Assembly (NCBI RefSeq): GCF_001262015.1
Contig: NZ_CP012074.1
Location: forward strand, 1,146,001 to 1,210,000
Direction of reading: 5' to 3'
From: Prevotella fusca JCM 17724
GTDB lineage: Bacteria > Bacteroidota > Bacteroidia > Bacteroidales > Bacteroidaceae
DNA: 64,000 nucleotides
How positions within the stretch are numbered: position 1 is the first letter of the stretch; every line of letters begins with the position of its first letter. The notes below the pieces were generated by a model. It did not search any database. It was given only the letters and a program-made list of their open reading frames with translations, and was not told where the DNA came from. Positions 21,101 through 30,460 of this stretch are shown here, piece after piece. Position numbers and translations under genes: made by a program.

Positions 21101-21988
21101 CTTATGGAGCAGGATTGTAGAAACAGAGCTGTCAAGAATCTCATCAACATTCTCTTCTGTGATGACAGTCTCACGCTCAACAACAACCTCGTTACGCTCG
21201 ATAGAAACGACCTCACCGGTATCCTCATCAACAAAGTCTTCAGTCCAAGACTTCATCACATTACCAGCAATCTTACGACCGATAGCTGCCTTCATATTCT
21301 TCTTGTTGACCTTCACCTCCTCACAGAGATCAAATATCTGAAGGATGTCACGATCAGACTCATAACCAATAGCACGAAGCATAGTGGTTACAGGCAGCTT
21401 CTTCTTACGGTCAATATAAGCATACATGACATTATTGATGTCAGTAGCAAACTCAATCCATGAACCCTTAAACGGGATAATTCGTGCACTGTAGAGAACA
21501 GTACCATTAGCATGGACACCCTGACCGAAGAACACACCCGGAGAACGATGCAACTGAGAAACCACAACACGCTCAGCACCATTGATCACAAAAGTACCAT
21601 TACTGGTCATGTAAGGAATTGTTCCCAGGAATACATCCTGAATAAATGTACCGAAGTCCTCATGATCAGGATCAGTACAATACAGCTTCATCTTTGCCTT
21701 CAAAGGTACACTGTATGTCAAGCCACGTTCCAAACACTCATCAATAGTGTATCTTGGTGGGTCAACATAGTAATCCAAGAACTCAAGGACGAAATTATTA
21801 CGCGTATCGGTGATAGGGAAGTTCTCTGCAAACACCTTATACAAACCATCATTCTTGCGTTCCTCAGGCGGAGTATCCAGCTGTAAGAAGTCACGGAAAG
21901 ACTTCAACTGCACATCGAGGAAATCCGGATATGGGTACGGACTCTTAACGCTGGCGAAATTTACTCTGGGTTTATTTTCTAATGCCAT
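18179..21988 (-). CDS. rpoB: DNA-directed RNA polymerase beta subunit
   Basis: Beta subunit, 1269 residues. The rifampicin-binding cluster is visible at about residues 465-510 ([32 protein letters not shown]). The positions mutated in resistant strains (Asp in FMDQ, His in THKRR, Ser in RLSALG) carry the wild-type residues, so the allele looks rifampicin-sensitive. The C-terminal [15 protein letters not shown] and [20 protein letters not shown] blocks complete the active centre. It is separated from rplL by about 150 bp containing an attenuator-like hairpin. Confidence 0.99.
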   Translation of the reverse strand: MALENKPRVNFASVKSPYPYPDFLDVQLKSFRDFLQLDTPPEERKNDGLYKVFAENFPITDTRNNFVLEFLDYYVDPPRYTIDECLERGLTYSVPLKAKMKLYCTDPDHEDFGTFIQDVFLGTIPYMTSNGTFVINGAERVVVSQLHRSPGVFFGQGVHANGTVLYSARIIPFKGSWIEFATDINNVMYAYIDRKKKLPVTTMLRAIGYESDRDILQIFDLCEEVKVNKKNMKAAIGRKIAGNVMKSWTEDFVDEDTGEVVSIERNEVVVERETVITEENVDEILDSSVSTILLHKDEEAASKYSIIFNTLAKDPSHSEIEAVNYIYRQLRNADAADDASAREVFQNLFFSDKRYDLGEVGRYRINKKLNLDTDMDVRVLTKDDIIEIIKYLISLINSNATVDDIDHLSNRRVRTVGEQLANQFSIGLARMNRTIRERMNVRDSEVFQPTDLINAKTISSVINSFFGTNPLSQFMDQTNPLAEVTHKRRLSALGPGGLSRERAGFEVRDVHYTHYGRLCPIESPEGPNIGLISSLCMYAKINDLGFIVTPYRRVSDAKVDMDNKDVLFLTAEEEEDQIIGQGNAPLNADGTFIRNFVKCRQDADYPVVAPDSVALIDVSPQQIASVSAGLIPFLEHDDGHRALMGCNMMRQAVPLLHNDAPIVGTGLEKQVCEDSRTMITAEGEGVIEYVDATTIRILYDRTEDEEFVSFEPALKEYRIPKFRRTNQNMVVDLRPICEKGQRVKKGDILTEGYATENGELALGRNLVVAYMPWKGYNYEDAIVISERMVREDVLTSVHVDEYSLEVRETKRGVEEFTADIPNVSEEATKDLDDNGIIRIGARVEPGDIMIGKISPKGESDPSPEEKLLRAIFGDKAGDVKDSSLKANPSLSGVVIDKKLFSRAIKTRESKRLDKVTLAKIDEEQEAKINDLKELLVDKLLELTEDKVSEGVKDYSDAEIITRGSKFTVAALMNLDYEGIQSNGWTDDEHTNFLIQKLIMNYIRKYKQMDAELKRKKFAITIGDELPSGVLQMAKVYIAKKRKIQVGDKLAGRHGNKGIVSKVVRTEDMPFLEDGSPVDLVLNPMGVPSRMNLGQIFEAILGAAGHKLGVKFATPIFDGAKLSDLKEWTDKAGLPNLCSTYIYDGETGEKFDQPATVGITYFLKLGHMVEDKMHARSIGPYSLITQQPLGGKAQFGGQRFGEMEVWAIEAFGASHVLQEILTIKSDDVVGRSKAYEAIVKGEPMPTPGIPESLNVLLHELRGLGLSIKLD

Positions 21989-22071
21989 AACTGAAATTAA
22001 ATGTTCGAATGTTTAAAGTCCCCGGCGGACTAAAAGAGGGAAAAAGACTCCCAGTAGATGTCAAAAGACAC

Positions 22072-22110
22072 AAAAAGGTTAGGACTCACCTACCTGGTAA
22101 ATCCTAACCA
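22072..22110 (-). terminator. Attenuator or partial terminator between rplL and rpoB
   Basis: Near-perfect 10-bp arms at 22077-22086 and 22100-22109 (GGTTAGGA pairing with TCCTAACC). Read on the minus strand the stem is followed immediately by TTTTTTG, so it looks like an intrinsic terminator inside a co-directional operon. E. coli also has a partial terminator at this place, which lowers rpoBC relative to rplJL. Confidence 0.75.
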
Positions 22111-22140
22111 TATTTTATTTAATGTAAGGTAGAAGCAGAA

Positions 22141-22518
22141 TTACTTCAACTCAACCTTAGCACCCTCAGCCTCGATAGTCTTCTTCAAGTTCTCAGCCTC
22201 AGCCTTAGCCATGCCCTCCTTCAATGTAGAAGGCGCACCGTCAACGAGATCCTTAGCCTCCTTCAAACCGAGACCACAAGCCTCCTTAACAGCCTTAACA
22301 ACCTTGAGCTTGTTAGCACCAGCCTCAACGAGAACTACGTCGAAGTCAGTCTTCTCCTCAGCTGCACTACCTGCAGCAGCTGCAGCAGGACCAGCAACAG
22401 CAACAGCTGCAGCTGCAGGCTCGATACCATACTCGTCCTTGAGGACAGTTGCCAACTCATTTACTTCCTTAACAGTAAGATTTACTAACTCTTCTGCAAT
22501 AGCTTTTACGTCTGCCAT
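22141..22518 (-). CDS. rplL: 50S ribosomal protein L7/L12
   Basis: Stalk protein that recruits translational GTPases. The 125-residue product has an N-terminal dimerisation domain ([19 protein letters not shown]), an Ala/Gly-rich hinge at about residues 34-52, and the C-terminal factor-binding domain with [20 protein letters not shown]. The hinge is long and nearly all Ala/Gly/Val, normal for the family. It lies 63 bp after rplJ. Strong transcription of rplJL relative to rpoBC is suggested by the hairpin downstream. Confidence 0.98.
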   Translation of the reverse strand: MADVKAIAEELVNLTVKEVNELATVLKDEYGIEPAAAAVAVAGPAAAAAGSAAEEKTDFDVVLVEAGANKLKVVKAVKEACGLGLKEAKDLVDGAPSTLKEGMAKAEAENLKKTIEAEGAKVELK

Positions 22519-22581
22519 TTTATTCTATTTTTTTAATTTTTTGTTCTAAAAATAATATACCTTTTGACTTTATCAGATTTT

Positions 22582-23100
22582 TTATTCAGGACGCTCGCCT
22601 AAAGTCTTAAGCACACCGTGGATGGTGCCAGCACCTGACTGGAGAGCAGAAACAACGTTCTTTGCTGGAGACTGCAGCAATGCCACAACGTCTGCAATAA
22701 CTTCATTCTTGCTCTTGAGAGCTGCAAGTTCTTCGAGTTTCTCTGCACCAACGAACAGAGATTCCTCTGCGTAAGCTGCCTTGAGAGCAGGAATACCTTC
22801 TTTCTTATACTCCTTCAACAACTTTGCTGGCACATTAGCAGTCTGAGTGAACATAACAGCTGTATTACCTTTCAAAGAACCATACAGTGGTTCAAAATCT
22901 ACATCTGAAGCTTCAAAAGCCTTGTGAAGAAGTTTGTTCTTCACAACAACCATATTGATTTCGCTCTTGAAACACTTACGGCGGAGAGCACTTGTAGCCT
23001 CTGCATTCAAACCAGTTACATCAACCAGATAGAAATGAGGATAGCTCTTGATCTTCTCACCGAGTTCAGTGATAATTGTATCTTTTACTTCTTTCTTCAT
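22582..23100 (-). CDS. rplJ: 50S ribosomal protein L10
   Basis: L10 anchors L7/L12 dimers to the stalk base. The 172-residue product contains the N-terminal HFYLVDVTGLNAEATSALRR and NMVVVKNKLLHKAFE motifs, then GNTAVMFTQ, and a C-terminal helix that would bind L12. It starts only 18 bp after rplA, which leaves no room for the long L10 leader known in gamma-proteobacteria and Firmicutes. It is intact and in the conserved order rplK-rplA-rplJ-rplL. Confidence 0.97.
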   Translation of the reverse strand: MKKEVKDTIITELGEKIKSYPHFYLVDVTGLNAEATSALRRKCFKSEINMVVVKNKLLHKAFEASDVDFEPLYGSLKGNTAVMFTQTANVPAKLLKEYKKEGIPALKAAYAEESLFVGAEKLEELAALKSKNEVIADVVALLQSPAKNVVSALQSGAGTIHGVLKTLGERPE

Positions 23101-23118
23101 TGTACAAAACTTTTAGAG

Positions 23119-23811
23119 TTATTCAGCTGATTTAGGATCAATCTTGACACCCTTACTCATTGTGCTTGAAATAAAGATACTCTTGATATATGTACCTTTA
23201 GCAGCAGCAGGCTTCAGCTTGATAACAGTAGAGATGAACTCCTTAGCGTTACCACAAATCTGCTCAGCAGTCATGCTAACCTTACCGATTGAGGTATGGA
23301 TAATACCAGCCTTATCAACCTTAAAGTCTATCTTACCCTGCTTTACTTCCTTTACTGCCTTAGCAACATCCATAGTCACAGTACCGCTCTTTGGGTTTGG
23401 CATCAAGCCACGAGGACCAAGTACACGACCCAAAGGACCTAACTTACCCATGCATGATGGCATAGTGATGATGACATCAACATCAGTCCATCCGCCCTTG
23501 ATCTTTTCAACGTATTCGTCGAGACCAACGTAATCAGCACCAGCTTCCTTAGCGGCAGCTTCCTGATCAGGTGTACAGAGACAGAGAACGCGTGTAACCT
23601 TACCGGTACCATTTGGCAGTGACACAACGCCACGAACCATCTGGTTAGCCTTGCGTGGGTCAACACCGAGGCGCACATCAATGTCAACAGAAGCGTCAAA
23701 CTTAGTAGTGGTTATTTCTTTTACCAACTTTGCTGCCTCTTCCAATGAATATGCCTTCCCTGCTTCAACCTTCTCAGCTACTGATTTCTGATTTTTTGTC
23801 AGTTTACTCAT
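23119..23811 (-). CDS. rplA: 50S ribosomal protein L1
   Basis: L1 forms the mobile stalk that guides deacylated tRNA out of the E site; it represses its own operon in E. coli. The 230-residue product has the two-domain pattern with [39 protein letters not shown] and the C-terminal [18 protein letters not shown] motif. It is 21 bp downstream of rplK and 18 bp upstream of rplJ. Length and motifs are normal. Confidence 0.98.
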   Translation of the reverse strand: MSKLTKNQKSVAEKVEAGKAYSLEEAAKLVKEITTTKFDASVDIDVRLGVDPRKANQMVRGVVSLPNGTGKVTRVLCLCTPDQEAAAKEAGADYVGLDEYVEKIKGGWTDVDVIITMPSCMGKLGPLGRVLGPRGLMPNPKSGTVTMDVAKAVKEVKQGKIDFKVDKAGIIHTSIGKVSMTAEQICGNAKEFISTVIKLKPAAAKGTYIKSIFISSTMSKGVKIDPKSAE

Positions 23812-23832
23812 TTTTACTTTTGAAGTTTAAAA

Positions 23833-24273
23833 TTATTTACCAGGGAAGTCCCCTTTTACAGTGATACCCAAACTACGAGCAGTACCAGCAATAAGTTTCA
23901 TTGCACTCTCTACCGTGAAACAGTTGAGGTCTGGCATTTTGTCTTCTGCGATAGCCCTTACCTGCTCCCAAGTTACGGATGCAACCTTCTTGCGGTTTGG
24001 CTCTCCTGATCCGCCTTTCACCTTAGCAGCCTCCATGAGCTGTACAGCTGCGGGAGGAGTCTTGATAATGAAGCTGAAAGACTTATCGTTGTAGTAAGTA
24101 ATTACGACTGGAAGAACTTTACCAGCCTTGTCCTGGGTACGGGCGTTGAACTCCTTGCAGAATCCCATGATATTGATACCCTTAGAACCCAATGCAGGAC
24201 CTACTGGGGGGGAAGGATTTGCAGCGCCACCTTTAATCTGTAATTTGATTAATCCAGCTACTTCTTTAGCCAT
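23833..24273 (-). CDS. rplK: 50S ribosomal protein L11
   Basis: L11 forms the GTPase-associated centre with 23S rRNA and is the thiopeptide-binding protein. The 146-residue product opens [19 protein letters not shown], with the conserved proline pair of the N-terminal domain, continues with [16 protein letters not shown], and ends in the RNA-binding domain ([15 protein letters not shown]). It lies 56 bp after nusG. The G7 run in the coding strand encodes part of the conserved PSPPVG segment and is in frame. Confidence 0.98.
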   Translation of the reverse strand: MAKEVAGLIKLQIKGGAANPSPPVGPALGSKGINIMGFCKEFNARTQDKAGKVLPVVITYYNDKSFSFIIKTPPAAVQLMEAAKVKGGSGEPNRKKVASVTWEQVRAIAEDKMPDLNCFTVESAMKLIAGTARSLGITVKGDFPGK

Positions 24274-24329
24274 TTCTTTTGTTAATATTAAAAATTAAAC
24301 TATAAAGTCGAACAGTATCCGTAACAATA

Positions 24330-24878
24330 CTATTCTTCTTTTGCGACTTGCATAAAACTTAACTCCAACGGATTCTGGCGACCAAATATCATCACCATCA
24401 CCTTCAGCTTATGCTTCTCAGCGTTCACCTCTTCGATGACACCATGGAAACCACTGAAAGGACCATCGGTAACCTGAACTGTTTCACCCACCATGTATGG
24501 CACTTTCTGAACTTCTTCGAGTTCAGTATCTTCCACATTGCCCAACAGACGATTGATGTCTGCCTGACGGACAGGTGAAGGCTCAGACATACCTCCGAGA
24601 AATCCCAACACATTAGGCATGAAACGCAACGTAGAGGCTACGTCCGGAGTCATATTGGCCTGAACAAGCACATAGCCAGGGAGACTTAATTTCTCCTTGA
24701 CAACACGCTTACCATCTTTACGCACAGTTGCGTGTTTTTCCATAGGCAATAAAACCTCGAAAACACGCTCAGCAAGTTTTTCGTTCAATCGCAATTGAGC
24801 ATCGATATATTCTTTTACCTTAGCCTCTTTGCCACTGACAGCACGAAGAACATACCATTTCTTTTCTGTATCTGCCAT
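24330..24878 (-). CDS. nusG: Transcription termination/antitermination factor NusG
   Basis: NusG binds RNA polymerase and, through its KOW domain, S10 or Rho. The 182-residue product has the NGN domain ([30 protein letters not shown]) and the C-terminal KOW domain ([21 protein letters not shown]). There is no insert as in some Bacteroidota NusG paralogs, and its position between secE and rplK marks it as the housekeeping NusG, not a capsule-locus UpxY-type specialised factor. It is 12 bp after secE. Confidence 0.97.
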   Translation of the reverse strand: MADTEKKWYVLRAVSGKEAKVKEYIDAQLRLNEKLAERVFEVLLPMEKHATVRKDGKRVVKEKLSLPGYVLVQANMTPDVASTLRFMPNVLGFLGGMSEPSPVRQADINRLLGNVEDTELEEVQKVPYMVGETVQVTDGPFSGFHGVIEEVNAEKHKLKVMVMIFGRQNPLELSFMQVAKEE

Positions 24879-24890
24879 TTTCCTAACGAA

Positions 24891-25082
24891 TTATTTTGGA
24901 TATACCAAATGCATCACATGCTGGAATACAAAATCCATAGCAAACACTACCAATGCAATGACAAGGGAAGCAGATAAAACAACCATTGCACTATGTGTAA
25001 GTTGGGCACGTGATGGCCATGTAGTCTTATGCGCAAGTTCGTCGTAGCAAGCCTTGCAATAATTAACTATCTTCTTAAACAT
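24891..25082 (-). CDS. secE: Preprotein translocase subunit SecE
   Basis: SecE clamps the SecY channel. The 63-residue product has the short amphipathic segment VNYCKACYDELAHKTTWPSR, in which the T-W-P-S motif is the SecE signature, followed by one transmembrane helix (about residues 30-53, AMVVLSASLVIALVVFAM). This is the minimal single-TM form common outside enterobacteria. It lies between tRNA-Trp and nusG. Confidence 0.96.
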   Translation of the reverse strand: MFKKIVNYCKACYDELAHKTTWPSRAQLTHSAMVVLSASLVIALVVFAMDFVFQHVMHLVYPK

Positions 25083-25099
25083 AAAATCTTCTCTTTTTG

Positions 25100-25172
25100 C
25101 ACGGGTTGAAGGACTCGAACCCTCGACACCTGGTTTTGGAGACCAGTGCTCTACCGACTGAGCTAAACCCGT
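25100..25172 (-). tRNA. tRNA-Trp (CCA)
   Basis: A 73-nt cloverleaf on the minus strand: acceptor ACGGGTT/AACCCGT, anticodon stem CTGGT/ACCAG with loop CTCCAAA (anticodon CCA), T-arm GGTTCGAGTCC, discriminator G. No CCA end is encoded. It lies between tuf and secE. Confidence 0.96.
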
Positions 25173-25175
25173 AAG

Positions 25176-25209
25176 TTAGTTCCTGGAACCTGGAAGAACC
25201 AGGAACTAA
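25176..25209 (-). promoter_or_regulatory. Perfect hairpin between tuf and tRNA-Trp
   Basis: Arms TTAGTTCCTGG (25176-25186) and CCAGGAACTAA (25199-25209) pair over 11 bp around a 12-nt loop. It lies 29 bp past tuf and 3 bp before the tRNA 5' end. No U-run follows, so processing of the tuf-tRNA transcript or protection of the tuf mRNA 3' end is likelier than termination. Confidence 0.55.
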
Positions 25210-25238
25210 TTATAGTGTAATCTACGACCTAATCTTGA

Positions 25239-26435
25239 TTACTTAACATCCTCAAGGAGGGCTGTAATCTGACCAGAACCTACTGTGCGACCACCCTCAC
25301 GGATAGCGAAACGGAGACCCTCGTTCAGAGCAACCTTGTAAATCAACTCAACCTCAATCTCAACGTTGTCACCTGGCATTACCATCTCAACGCCCTCTGG
25401 GAGCTTGATTTCACCAGTACAGTCCATTGTACGGAGGTAGAACTGTGGACGATACTTGTTACCGAATGGTGTATGACGACCACCCTCTTCCTTCTTCAAC
25501 ACGTAGATAGACGCCTTGAAGTGATCGTGAGGAGTAATAGCACCTGGGTGTACGACTACCATACCACGCTTAACCTCAGCCTTATCAATACCACGGAGGA
25601 GAAGACCTACGTTGTCACCAGCCTGACCAGTTGGAAGGTTCTTGCGGAACATCTCAACACCAGTGATTACAGACTTTTTGTCCTCACCGAGACCGAGCAG
25701 CTGAACCTCGTCACCTACCTTACAAACACCAGTCTCGATACGACCAGTAGCAACTGTACCACGACCAGTAATTGAGAATACGTCCTCAACAGGCATCAAG
25801 AATGGCTTGTCAATTTCACGTTCTGGCTCCTCAATCCAAGTATCAACGGTATCCATGAGTTCAACTACAGAATTAACCCACTTCTCAACGCCGTTCAGAG
25901 CACCGAGTGCAGAACCACGAATGATTGGAGTATCTTCCTCATAGCCGTACTGCTCGAGAATCTCATGAACCTCCATCTCAACGAGGTCAAGCATCTCAGC
26001 GTCGTCAACCATATCACACTTGTTCAAGAATACAACCAAACGAGGTACGTTTACCTGACGAGCGAGCAAGACATGCTCACGAGTCTGTGGCATAGGACCA
26101 TCAGTAGCAGCTACAACCAAGATAGCACCATCCATCTGAGCAGCACCAGTAACCATGTTCTTCACATAGTCGGCGTGACCTGGACAGTCTACGTGTGCGT
26201 AGTGACGGTTTGCTGTTTCGTACTCAATGTGTGCAGAGTTAATGGTAATACCACGCTCTTTCTCCTCAGGAGCATTGTCAATCTGATCGAAAGACTTAAC
26301 ATCCTCTGAACCGAAGCCCTTCTCATGAAGAACCTTAGAGATTGCTGCAGTAAGAGTGGTCTTACCGTGGTCAACGTGACCGATAGTACCAATGTTTACA
26401 TGCGGTTTGGTGCGCACGAATTCTTCTTTAGCCAT
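25239..26435 (-). CDS. tuf: Translation elongation factor Tu
   Basis: EF-Tu delivers aminoacyl-tRNA to the ribosome. The 398-residue product shows G1 [10 protein letters not shown] (about residues 19-28), the switch I region [13 protein letters not shown]3 DCPGH, G4 NKCD and G5 GSALGAL, then domains II and III with the kirromycin/aminoacyl-tRNA surface intact. It is read from the tRNA cluster promoter at 26909-26939 together with four upstream tRNAs. Such tRNA-tuf linkage is ancient and conserved. Confidence 0.99.
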   Translation of the reverse strand: MAKEEFVRTKPHVNIGTIGHVDHGKTTLTAAISKVLHEKGFGSEDVKSFDQIDNAPEEKERGITINSAHIEYETANRHYAHVDCPGHADYVKNMVTGAAQMDGAILVVAATDGPMPQTREHVLLARQVNVPRLVVFLNKCDMVDDAEMLDLVEMEVHEILEQYGYEEDTPIIRGSALGALNGVEKWVNSVVELMDTVDTWIEEPEREIDKPFLMPVEDVFSITGRGTVATGRIETGVCKVGDEVQLLGLGEDKKSVITGVEMFRKNLPTGQAGDNVGLLLRGIDKAEVKRGMVVVHPGAITPHDHFKASIYVLKKEEGGRHTPFGNKYRPQFYLRTMDCTGEIKLPEGVEMVMPGDNVEIEVELIYKVALNEGLRFAIREGGRTVGSGQITALLEDVK

Positions 26436-26508
26436 AGCTTTTTCTTATTTAATATTAAATGAATAATCTGTGCTTTTTAGTTACACTCATTATAAATAAT
26501 AATAGTAG

Positions 26509-26580
<72 letters not shown>

Positions 26581-26591
26581 AAAACCATAAG

Positions 26592-26664
26592 AGCGGAAAA
26601 CGGGGCTCAAACCCGCGACCCCCAGCTTGGAAGGCTAGTGCTCTATCAACTGAGCTATTTCCGC
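26592..26664 (-). tRNA. tRNA-Gly (UCC)
   Basis: A 73-nt cloverleaf on the minus strand: acceptor GCGGAAA/TTTCCGC, anticodon stem CTAGC/GCTGG with loop CTTCCAA (anticodon TCC), discriminator T, no encoded CCA. Spacing to the next tRNA is 11 bp. Confidence 0.95.
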
Positions 26665-26683
26665 AAATTACATTCTCCGACAG

Positions 26684-26765
26684 TGGGTAGTGATGGATTC
26701 GAACCACCGAAGCTAGAAGCAGCAGATTTACAGTCTGCCCCATTTGGCCACTCTGGAAACTACCC
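26684..26765 (-). tRNA. tRNA-Tyr (GUA)
   Basis: An 82-nt class II tRNA on the minus strand with a long variable arm: acceptor GGGTAGT/ACTACCC, anticodon stem CAGAC/ATCTG around the GTA anticodon, discriminator A, no encoded CCA. Confidence 0.96.
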
Positions 26766-26794
26766 GTCAGCAAATGCATCCCCCTTTCAAGGAG

Positions 26795-26868
26795 AGCCTC
26801 TTGTCGGATTCGAACCAACGACCCCGAGATTACAAATCACGTGCTCTGGCCAACTGAGCTAAAGAGGC
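26795..26868 (-). tRNA. tRNA-Thr (UGU)
   Basis: A 74-nt cloverleaf on the minus strand: acceptor GCCTCTT/AAGAGGC, loop TTTGTAA (anticodon TGT), T-stem GTTGG/CCGAC, discriminator T, no encoded CCA. The anticodon stem CGTGA/TCTCG has a U-U opposition at its third pair. It is the first tRNA after the promoter. Confidence 0.95.
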
Positions 26869-26908
26869 ATTACTTTGCAGCCGAAGGCTACTTGTCATAA
26901 AACGGCTG

Positions 26909-26939
26909 CAAAGGTAAGACTTTTATTTTAATCTCCAAA
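26909..26939 (-). promoter_or_regulatory. Promoter of the tRNA-tuf-secE-nusG unit
   Basis: On the minus strand TTTG (26936-26939), 19 bp, TACCTTTG (26909-26916): exact consensus. It lies just upstream of tRNA-Thr(UGU) and downstream of hpf, so the tRNA-tuf block can be transcribed independently of rpsU-xerC-hpf. Confidence 0.85.
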
Positions 26940-26956
26940 ATATTTCAGAGATTTTT

Positions 26957-27256
26957 TCAACGATTTCTCTGTTTTTCCTTAAACTTGGTGAGCTGAACCT
27001 TCATTGCATCCAGACACTGGTCAACACCCTCCTCGAACGTATCACATGTCTTCTCCACAAACAGCGTATTCCCAGGAACAACAACTGACAAACTTGTGGT
27101 CTTATTTAACGCAGTGGCAGGTTTCTCAACCTTCAATTGCACCTCTACTTTCTGAATGTCTTCGTAAGACTTTTCTAATTTCTCTGCCTTCTTTGTAATA
27201 AAGGCATGTAACTTCTCGGTAGTGTCGAAGTGAATCGACTGAATCTTAATTTCCAT
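26957..27256 (-). CDS. hpf: Ribosome hibernation/stabilising factor, short HPF-RaiA type
   Basis: The product binds the 30S decoding area in stationary phase and inactivates or dimerises ribosomes. This 99-residue protein is the short form, starting MEIKIQSIHFDTTEKLHAF and containing VEVQLKVEKPATALNK, without the C-terminal dimerisation domain of long HPF. An in-frame ATG 12 bp upstream exists, but GGAGG placed 6 bp before the ATG at 27254-27256 supports the shorter start. It follows xerC by about 20 bp in a rpsU-xerC-hpf unit. Confidence 0.88.
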   Translation of the reverse strand: MEIKIQSIHFDTTEKLHAFITKKAEKLEKSYEDIQKVEVQLKVEKPATALNKTTSLSVVVPGNTLFVEKTCDTFEEGVDQCLDAMKVQLTKFKEKQRNR

Positions 27257-27277
27257 AGGTACCTCCATTTTTAAAGG

Positions 27278-28162
27278 TTAAGCCCTTGGATGGGCATTCT
27301 TATAGACTTTCTTCAACTGTTCAAAGGTCGTATGAGTATAAATCTCTGTCGTTGACAGGCTCTCGTGACCAAGCAGTTTCTTTACACTTTCCAGTCCTGC
27401 ATCATGATTGAGCATTGCTGTGGCGAATGTGTGGCGAAGAACGTGGGGCGTACGCTTCTTCAGCGTAGACACTCTTGAAAGGTTCTTCTTTACCAGACTT
27501 CTCACCTGTGCATTCGTCATCCTTTTCCCCTTCTCCGTCTGGAAGAAGGCTGCGGATCCACCTTTTGCCGTGACATTGCGCACCTGCAGGTACATGGCGA
27601 ACGTCTCAGCCAGTTCCTTGCCAAAAGGAATGATGCGCTGTTTGTTTCTCTTTCCTGTCACTTTCAGTTCACAGGCAATGCTGTCTATATCCTTGTCATC
27701 CAGACCTGTCAGTTCCGACAAACGGATTCCCGTTTCATAGAATGTCACAATCAACGTGCGTGCAAGCACATCCTTATAACTATCCGTCCACATCTTCGGG
27801 TTCAGCAACTGTTCCATCTCCGACTCCTTGAGGAATTGCGGAAGTGGCTTCTGCCTCTTCGGACCTTGAAGACCATGAACAGGGTCTTTCTCAACAAGTT
27901 TACGACGGAGTGCAAAACGATAGAAAGACCTCAGCGCACTGAGCCTTCTATTGACTGACGAAGCAGAGTTGCCTCTGTCCATCATATACTCCATCCAGTT
28001 CCTGACAACATCGGAATCCACAGATTCCCAAGAGAGCTGCCCTTCAAGTTCTTTATAAAACCGCTCAAACTCTTCCAAGTCCTTACGATAGTTGATTACA
28101 GTCATCGGGGAATAATTCCTTTCAAACTTCAAGTAATCCAAGAACATTTCTATCATCGGCAC
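27278..28162 (-). CDS. xerC: Tyrosine recombinase XerC/XerD type
   Basis: Site-specific recombinase resolving chromosome dimers at dif. The 294-residue product has an N-terminal SAM-like core-binding domain (residues 1-90) and a C-terminal catalytic domain. The catalytic residues are visible: Arg in ETGIRLSELTGL, Lys in CELKVTGKRNKQR, His-x-x-Arg in HVLRHTFATAM, His in LLGHESLSTTEIYTHT and the nucleophilic Tyr in EIYTHT. It lies 70 bp downstream of rpsU, the usual Bacteroidota location, which argues for the housekeeping recombinase, not a mobile integrase. XerC versus XerD cannot be decided. Confidence 0.93.
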   Translation of the reverse strand: MPMIEMFLDYLKFERNYSPMTVINYRKDLEEFERFYKELEGQLSWESVDSDVVRNWMEYMMDRGNSASSVNRRLSALRSFYRFALRRKLVEKDPVHGLQGPKRQKPLPQFLKESEMEQLLNPKMWTDSYKDVLARTLIVTFYETGIRLSELTGLDDKDIDSIACELKVTGKRNKQRIIPFGKELAETFAMYLQVRNVTAKGGSAAFFQTEKGKRMTNAQVRSLVKKNLSRVSTLKKRTPHVLRHTFATAMLNHDAGLESVKKLLGHESLSTTEIYTHTTFEQLKKVYKNAHPRA

Positions 28163-28232
28163 ATTGTCAAATCATTTTATGGCAACGAATTTACGGAAAT
28201 TAATCCAAACTACCAAATTTTTAAAGAAGATT

Positions 28233-28424
28233 TTACTCTTCTGCGTCGCGAAGCTGCTGTACGTAAACGGCATGTTCCATCTTCAGGCGCTTCTTAACAG
28301 ATGGTTTGTCAAACTGCTGACGAGCACGGAGCTCCTTAACAACACCTGTCTTTTCAAACTTTCTCTTGAACTTCTTGAGCGCACGCTCGATGTTCTCGCC
28401 GTCCTTTACTGGTACAATAATCAT
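28233..28424 (-). CDS. rpsU: 30S ribosomal protein S21
   Basis: S21 lies on the small-subunit platform by the anti-Shine-Dalgarno region. The 63-residue basic protein begins MIIVPVKDGENIERALKK and contains KRKFEKTGVVKELRARQQ, matching the family. In Bacteroidota S21 helps hide the anti-SD sequence, in keeping with the weak use of SD sites. It is the first gene of rpsU-xerC-hpf, with a promoter about 70 bp upstream. Confidence 0.97.
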   Translation of the reverse strand: MIIVPVKDGENIERALKKFKRKFEKTGVVKELRARQQFDKPSVKKRLKMEHAVYVQQLRDAEE

Positions 28425-28495
28425 GCTTTTTGTTTTAAATTATTTATTAATTAATTAAACGTATGCGAAAGGGCATGACACCACTTTTGCGCCTG

Positions 28496-28527
28496 CAAAG
28501 TTACACTTTATTCTCCTAACTTCCAAA
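28496..28527 (-). promoter_or_regulatory. Promoter of rpsU-xerC-hpf
   Basis: On the minus strand TTTG (28524-28527), 20 bp, TAACTTTG (28496-28503): exact consensus, about 70 bp before the rpsU start. The rest of 28528-28672 holds no gene; no clear pepP terminator hairpin was found there. Confidence 0.82.
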
Positions 28528-28672
28528 CATTTGCGGCTTTTTCCTACTTTCCTATCAACTAAAGAGGGTGTGAGAAAAGGAATTATAACACATTCAAAGC
28601 ATGTTCTTTAGAGCCTTCAAGTCTCATTTCTAAGGTTACCAAACAACATCCTCTAAACAGAAGTATCAAGCA

Positions 28673-30460
28673 CTAAATTGATAAAGTTGCGATTCTCAAC
28701 CATTCTTTCTCACCCTCTGTCAAATGAGGCGACAAACTTTCATAGACACGACGATGGTAGCCATTAAGCCATTCACGTTCCTCAACATTCAGCATATCAA
28801 GTACAATCGGAGTTGTATCAATCGGAGCAAGCGTAAGCGTTTCAAACTTGAGGAAATCACCAAAGGCTGTTGTTTCGGCAGGTACAACCAGCAAGGTATT
28901 CTCAATACGCACACCGAATTTACCCTCAAGATAGAGTCCCGGCTCATTAGTAACGGTCATCCCTGCCTGAAGCGGCGCAGGTTTCCACTCCATGCGAATC
29001 TGATGAGGACCTTCATGGACATTCAGATAGCTCCCTACCCCATGCCCCGTGCCGTGCATATAATTGTAGCCCTCACGCCACAACGGCTCCCGTGCTATTG
29101 CGTCAATCTGCGAACCACATGCTCCTGCAGGGAAACGGCACATGCCAAGTTGGATATGTCCTTTCAGGACCAAGGTGTAGACACGACGTTGCTCATCCGT
29201 AAGGTCGCCCAGAGCGATGGTCCGTGTTATATCGGTAGTCCCATCCACATACTGTGCCCCACTGTCAATGAGTACCAGCCCGTGTGGTTCAACAGGGACA
29301 TCGGTATCTGGCGTAGCCTCATAATGTACAATGGCTCCATGCGCCTCGTAGCCTACTATCGTATCAAAAGAGATACCCTTGAAATGTGGCTGTTCGGCAC
29401 GCAGAGCCGTCAAACGCTCATCAAGCGAGATTTCTGTCTGTCCACCAGCCTCGACCGCAGGCTTCAGCCATGCAAGGAACTTCACCATTGCGATACCGTC
29501 ACGCAGCATGGCAGCACGAAAACCATCCTGCTCTGCCTTGTTCTTCACAGCCTTCATGGTGGCAACCGGTGATTCCCCACCGCACAGTTTTCCGAACGTC
29601 ACGGCTGTTGTCAACATGTAGTTTGCAGCTGTCTCATCTACGAGCAAGCTCTTTCCAGCATAACCCCTGAGTCCCTCCACAACCGCCTCGTAAGGCTCAA
29701 TCTCTATATGTTCAGCAGCCAGATAACCCCTCACACCTGCGGGAAGTTTAACGTTATTAATATATAAGGTGACTTTTCCTGGGGAAATCAACAGGTAAGA
29801 AACAAAGACGGGATTGCAATGTACATCACTGCCACGCAGGTTCAGCACCCACGCAATCTCGTCCAAGGCTGTCACCAACAGTCCATCAGCTCCACGACCA
29901 GAGAGGTATTCACGAATTCTGCCTATCTTACTTGCCGTCGTTTCACCTGCATATTCCAATGAATGAAGACATACCTTGTTATCAGGTATCACGGGTCTGT
30001 CCGTCCAAAGTACAGCTAAAGGGTCAGCATCCATCCTAACGGTAATATTCCCTCTTGTCGTCAACTCTTGCTCCATAGAAGACACTTCTGCAAAAGAGTT
30101 CACATTTCCATCCACTCCTACCACAGCCGATTCATAACCGCACAGTTCACTTGCAAGCCATCCCGTGACAGACGGAGTACCCTCTACGCGAAGTTTCATC
30201 AACTGGAAATCAGTCCCTTTCAGTTCCTTTTCAGCTGCAATAAAATAACGCGAATCCGTCCACAATGCAGCATGTTCTAACGTAATAACAGCTGTTCCTG
30301 CTGAACCACTAAAGCCTGAAATCCATTCACGGCTCTTCCAGTGACCAGCTACATATTCACTGTTGTGCGGGTCACTACTTGGAAAAACAAAAGCTGAAAA
30401 TCCATTCTCTTTCATCCATAAACGCAATCTTTCAACGCGCTCATTTATAGTATGTATCAT
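28673..30460 (-). CDS. pepP: Xaa-Pro aminopeptidase (M24B family)
   Basis: Cytosolic metallopeptidase releasing N-terminal residues before proline. The 595-residue product has two creatinase-like N-terminal domains and the pita-bread catalytic domain. Dinuclear metal ligands are visible: two Asp in LVLIDSGAQYVDGTTDITR, His in MHGTGHGVGSYLNVHEGPH, and Glu in TNEPGLYLEG and RIENTLLV. The length and the three-domain layout match the long eukaryote-like APP1 type common in Bacteroidota. It is a single-gene unit on the minus strand, divergent from mdh across 302 bp. Confidence 0.94.
   Translation of the reverse strand: MIHTINERVERLRLWMKENGFSAFVFPSSDPHNSEYVAGHWKSREWISGFSGSAGTAVITLEHAALWTDSRYFIAAEKELKGTDFQLMKLRVEGTPSVTGWLASELCGYESAVVGVDGNVNSFAEVSSMEQELTTRGNITVRMDADPLAVLWTDRPVIPDNKVCLHSLEYAGETTASKIGRIREYLSGRGADGLLVTALDEIAWVLNLRGSDVHCNPVFVSYLLISPGKVTLYINNVKLPAGVRGYLAAEHIEIEPYEAVVEGLRGYAGKSLLVDETAANYMLTTAVTFGKLCGGESPVATMKAVKNKAEQDGFRAAMLRDGIAMVKFLAWLKPAVEAGGQTEISLDERLTALRAEQPHFKGISFDTIVGYEAHGAIVHYEATPDTDVPVEPHGLVLIDSGAQYVDGTTDITRTIALGDLTDEQRRVYTLVLKGHIQLGMCRFPAGACGSQIDAIAREPLWREGYNYMHGTGHGVGSYLNVHEGPHQIRMEWKPAPLQAGMTVTNEPGLYLEGKFGVRIENTLLVVPAETTAFGDFLKFETLTLAPIDTTPIVLDMLNVEEREWLNGYHRRVYESLSPHLTEGEKEWLRIATLSI

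Noticed and set aside
23101..23118. A classical L10 leader before rplJ
   Set aside because: Only 18 bp separate rplA and rplJ, too short for that structured RNA.
27278..28162. The tyrosine recombinase as evidence of an integrated element
   Set aside because: It sits in the conserved rpsU-xerC-hpf context, has no flanking repeats next to the tRNA cluster, and looks like the housekeeping Xer protein.
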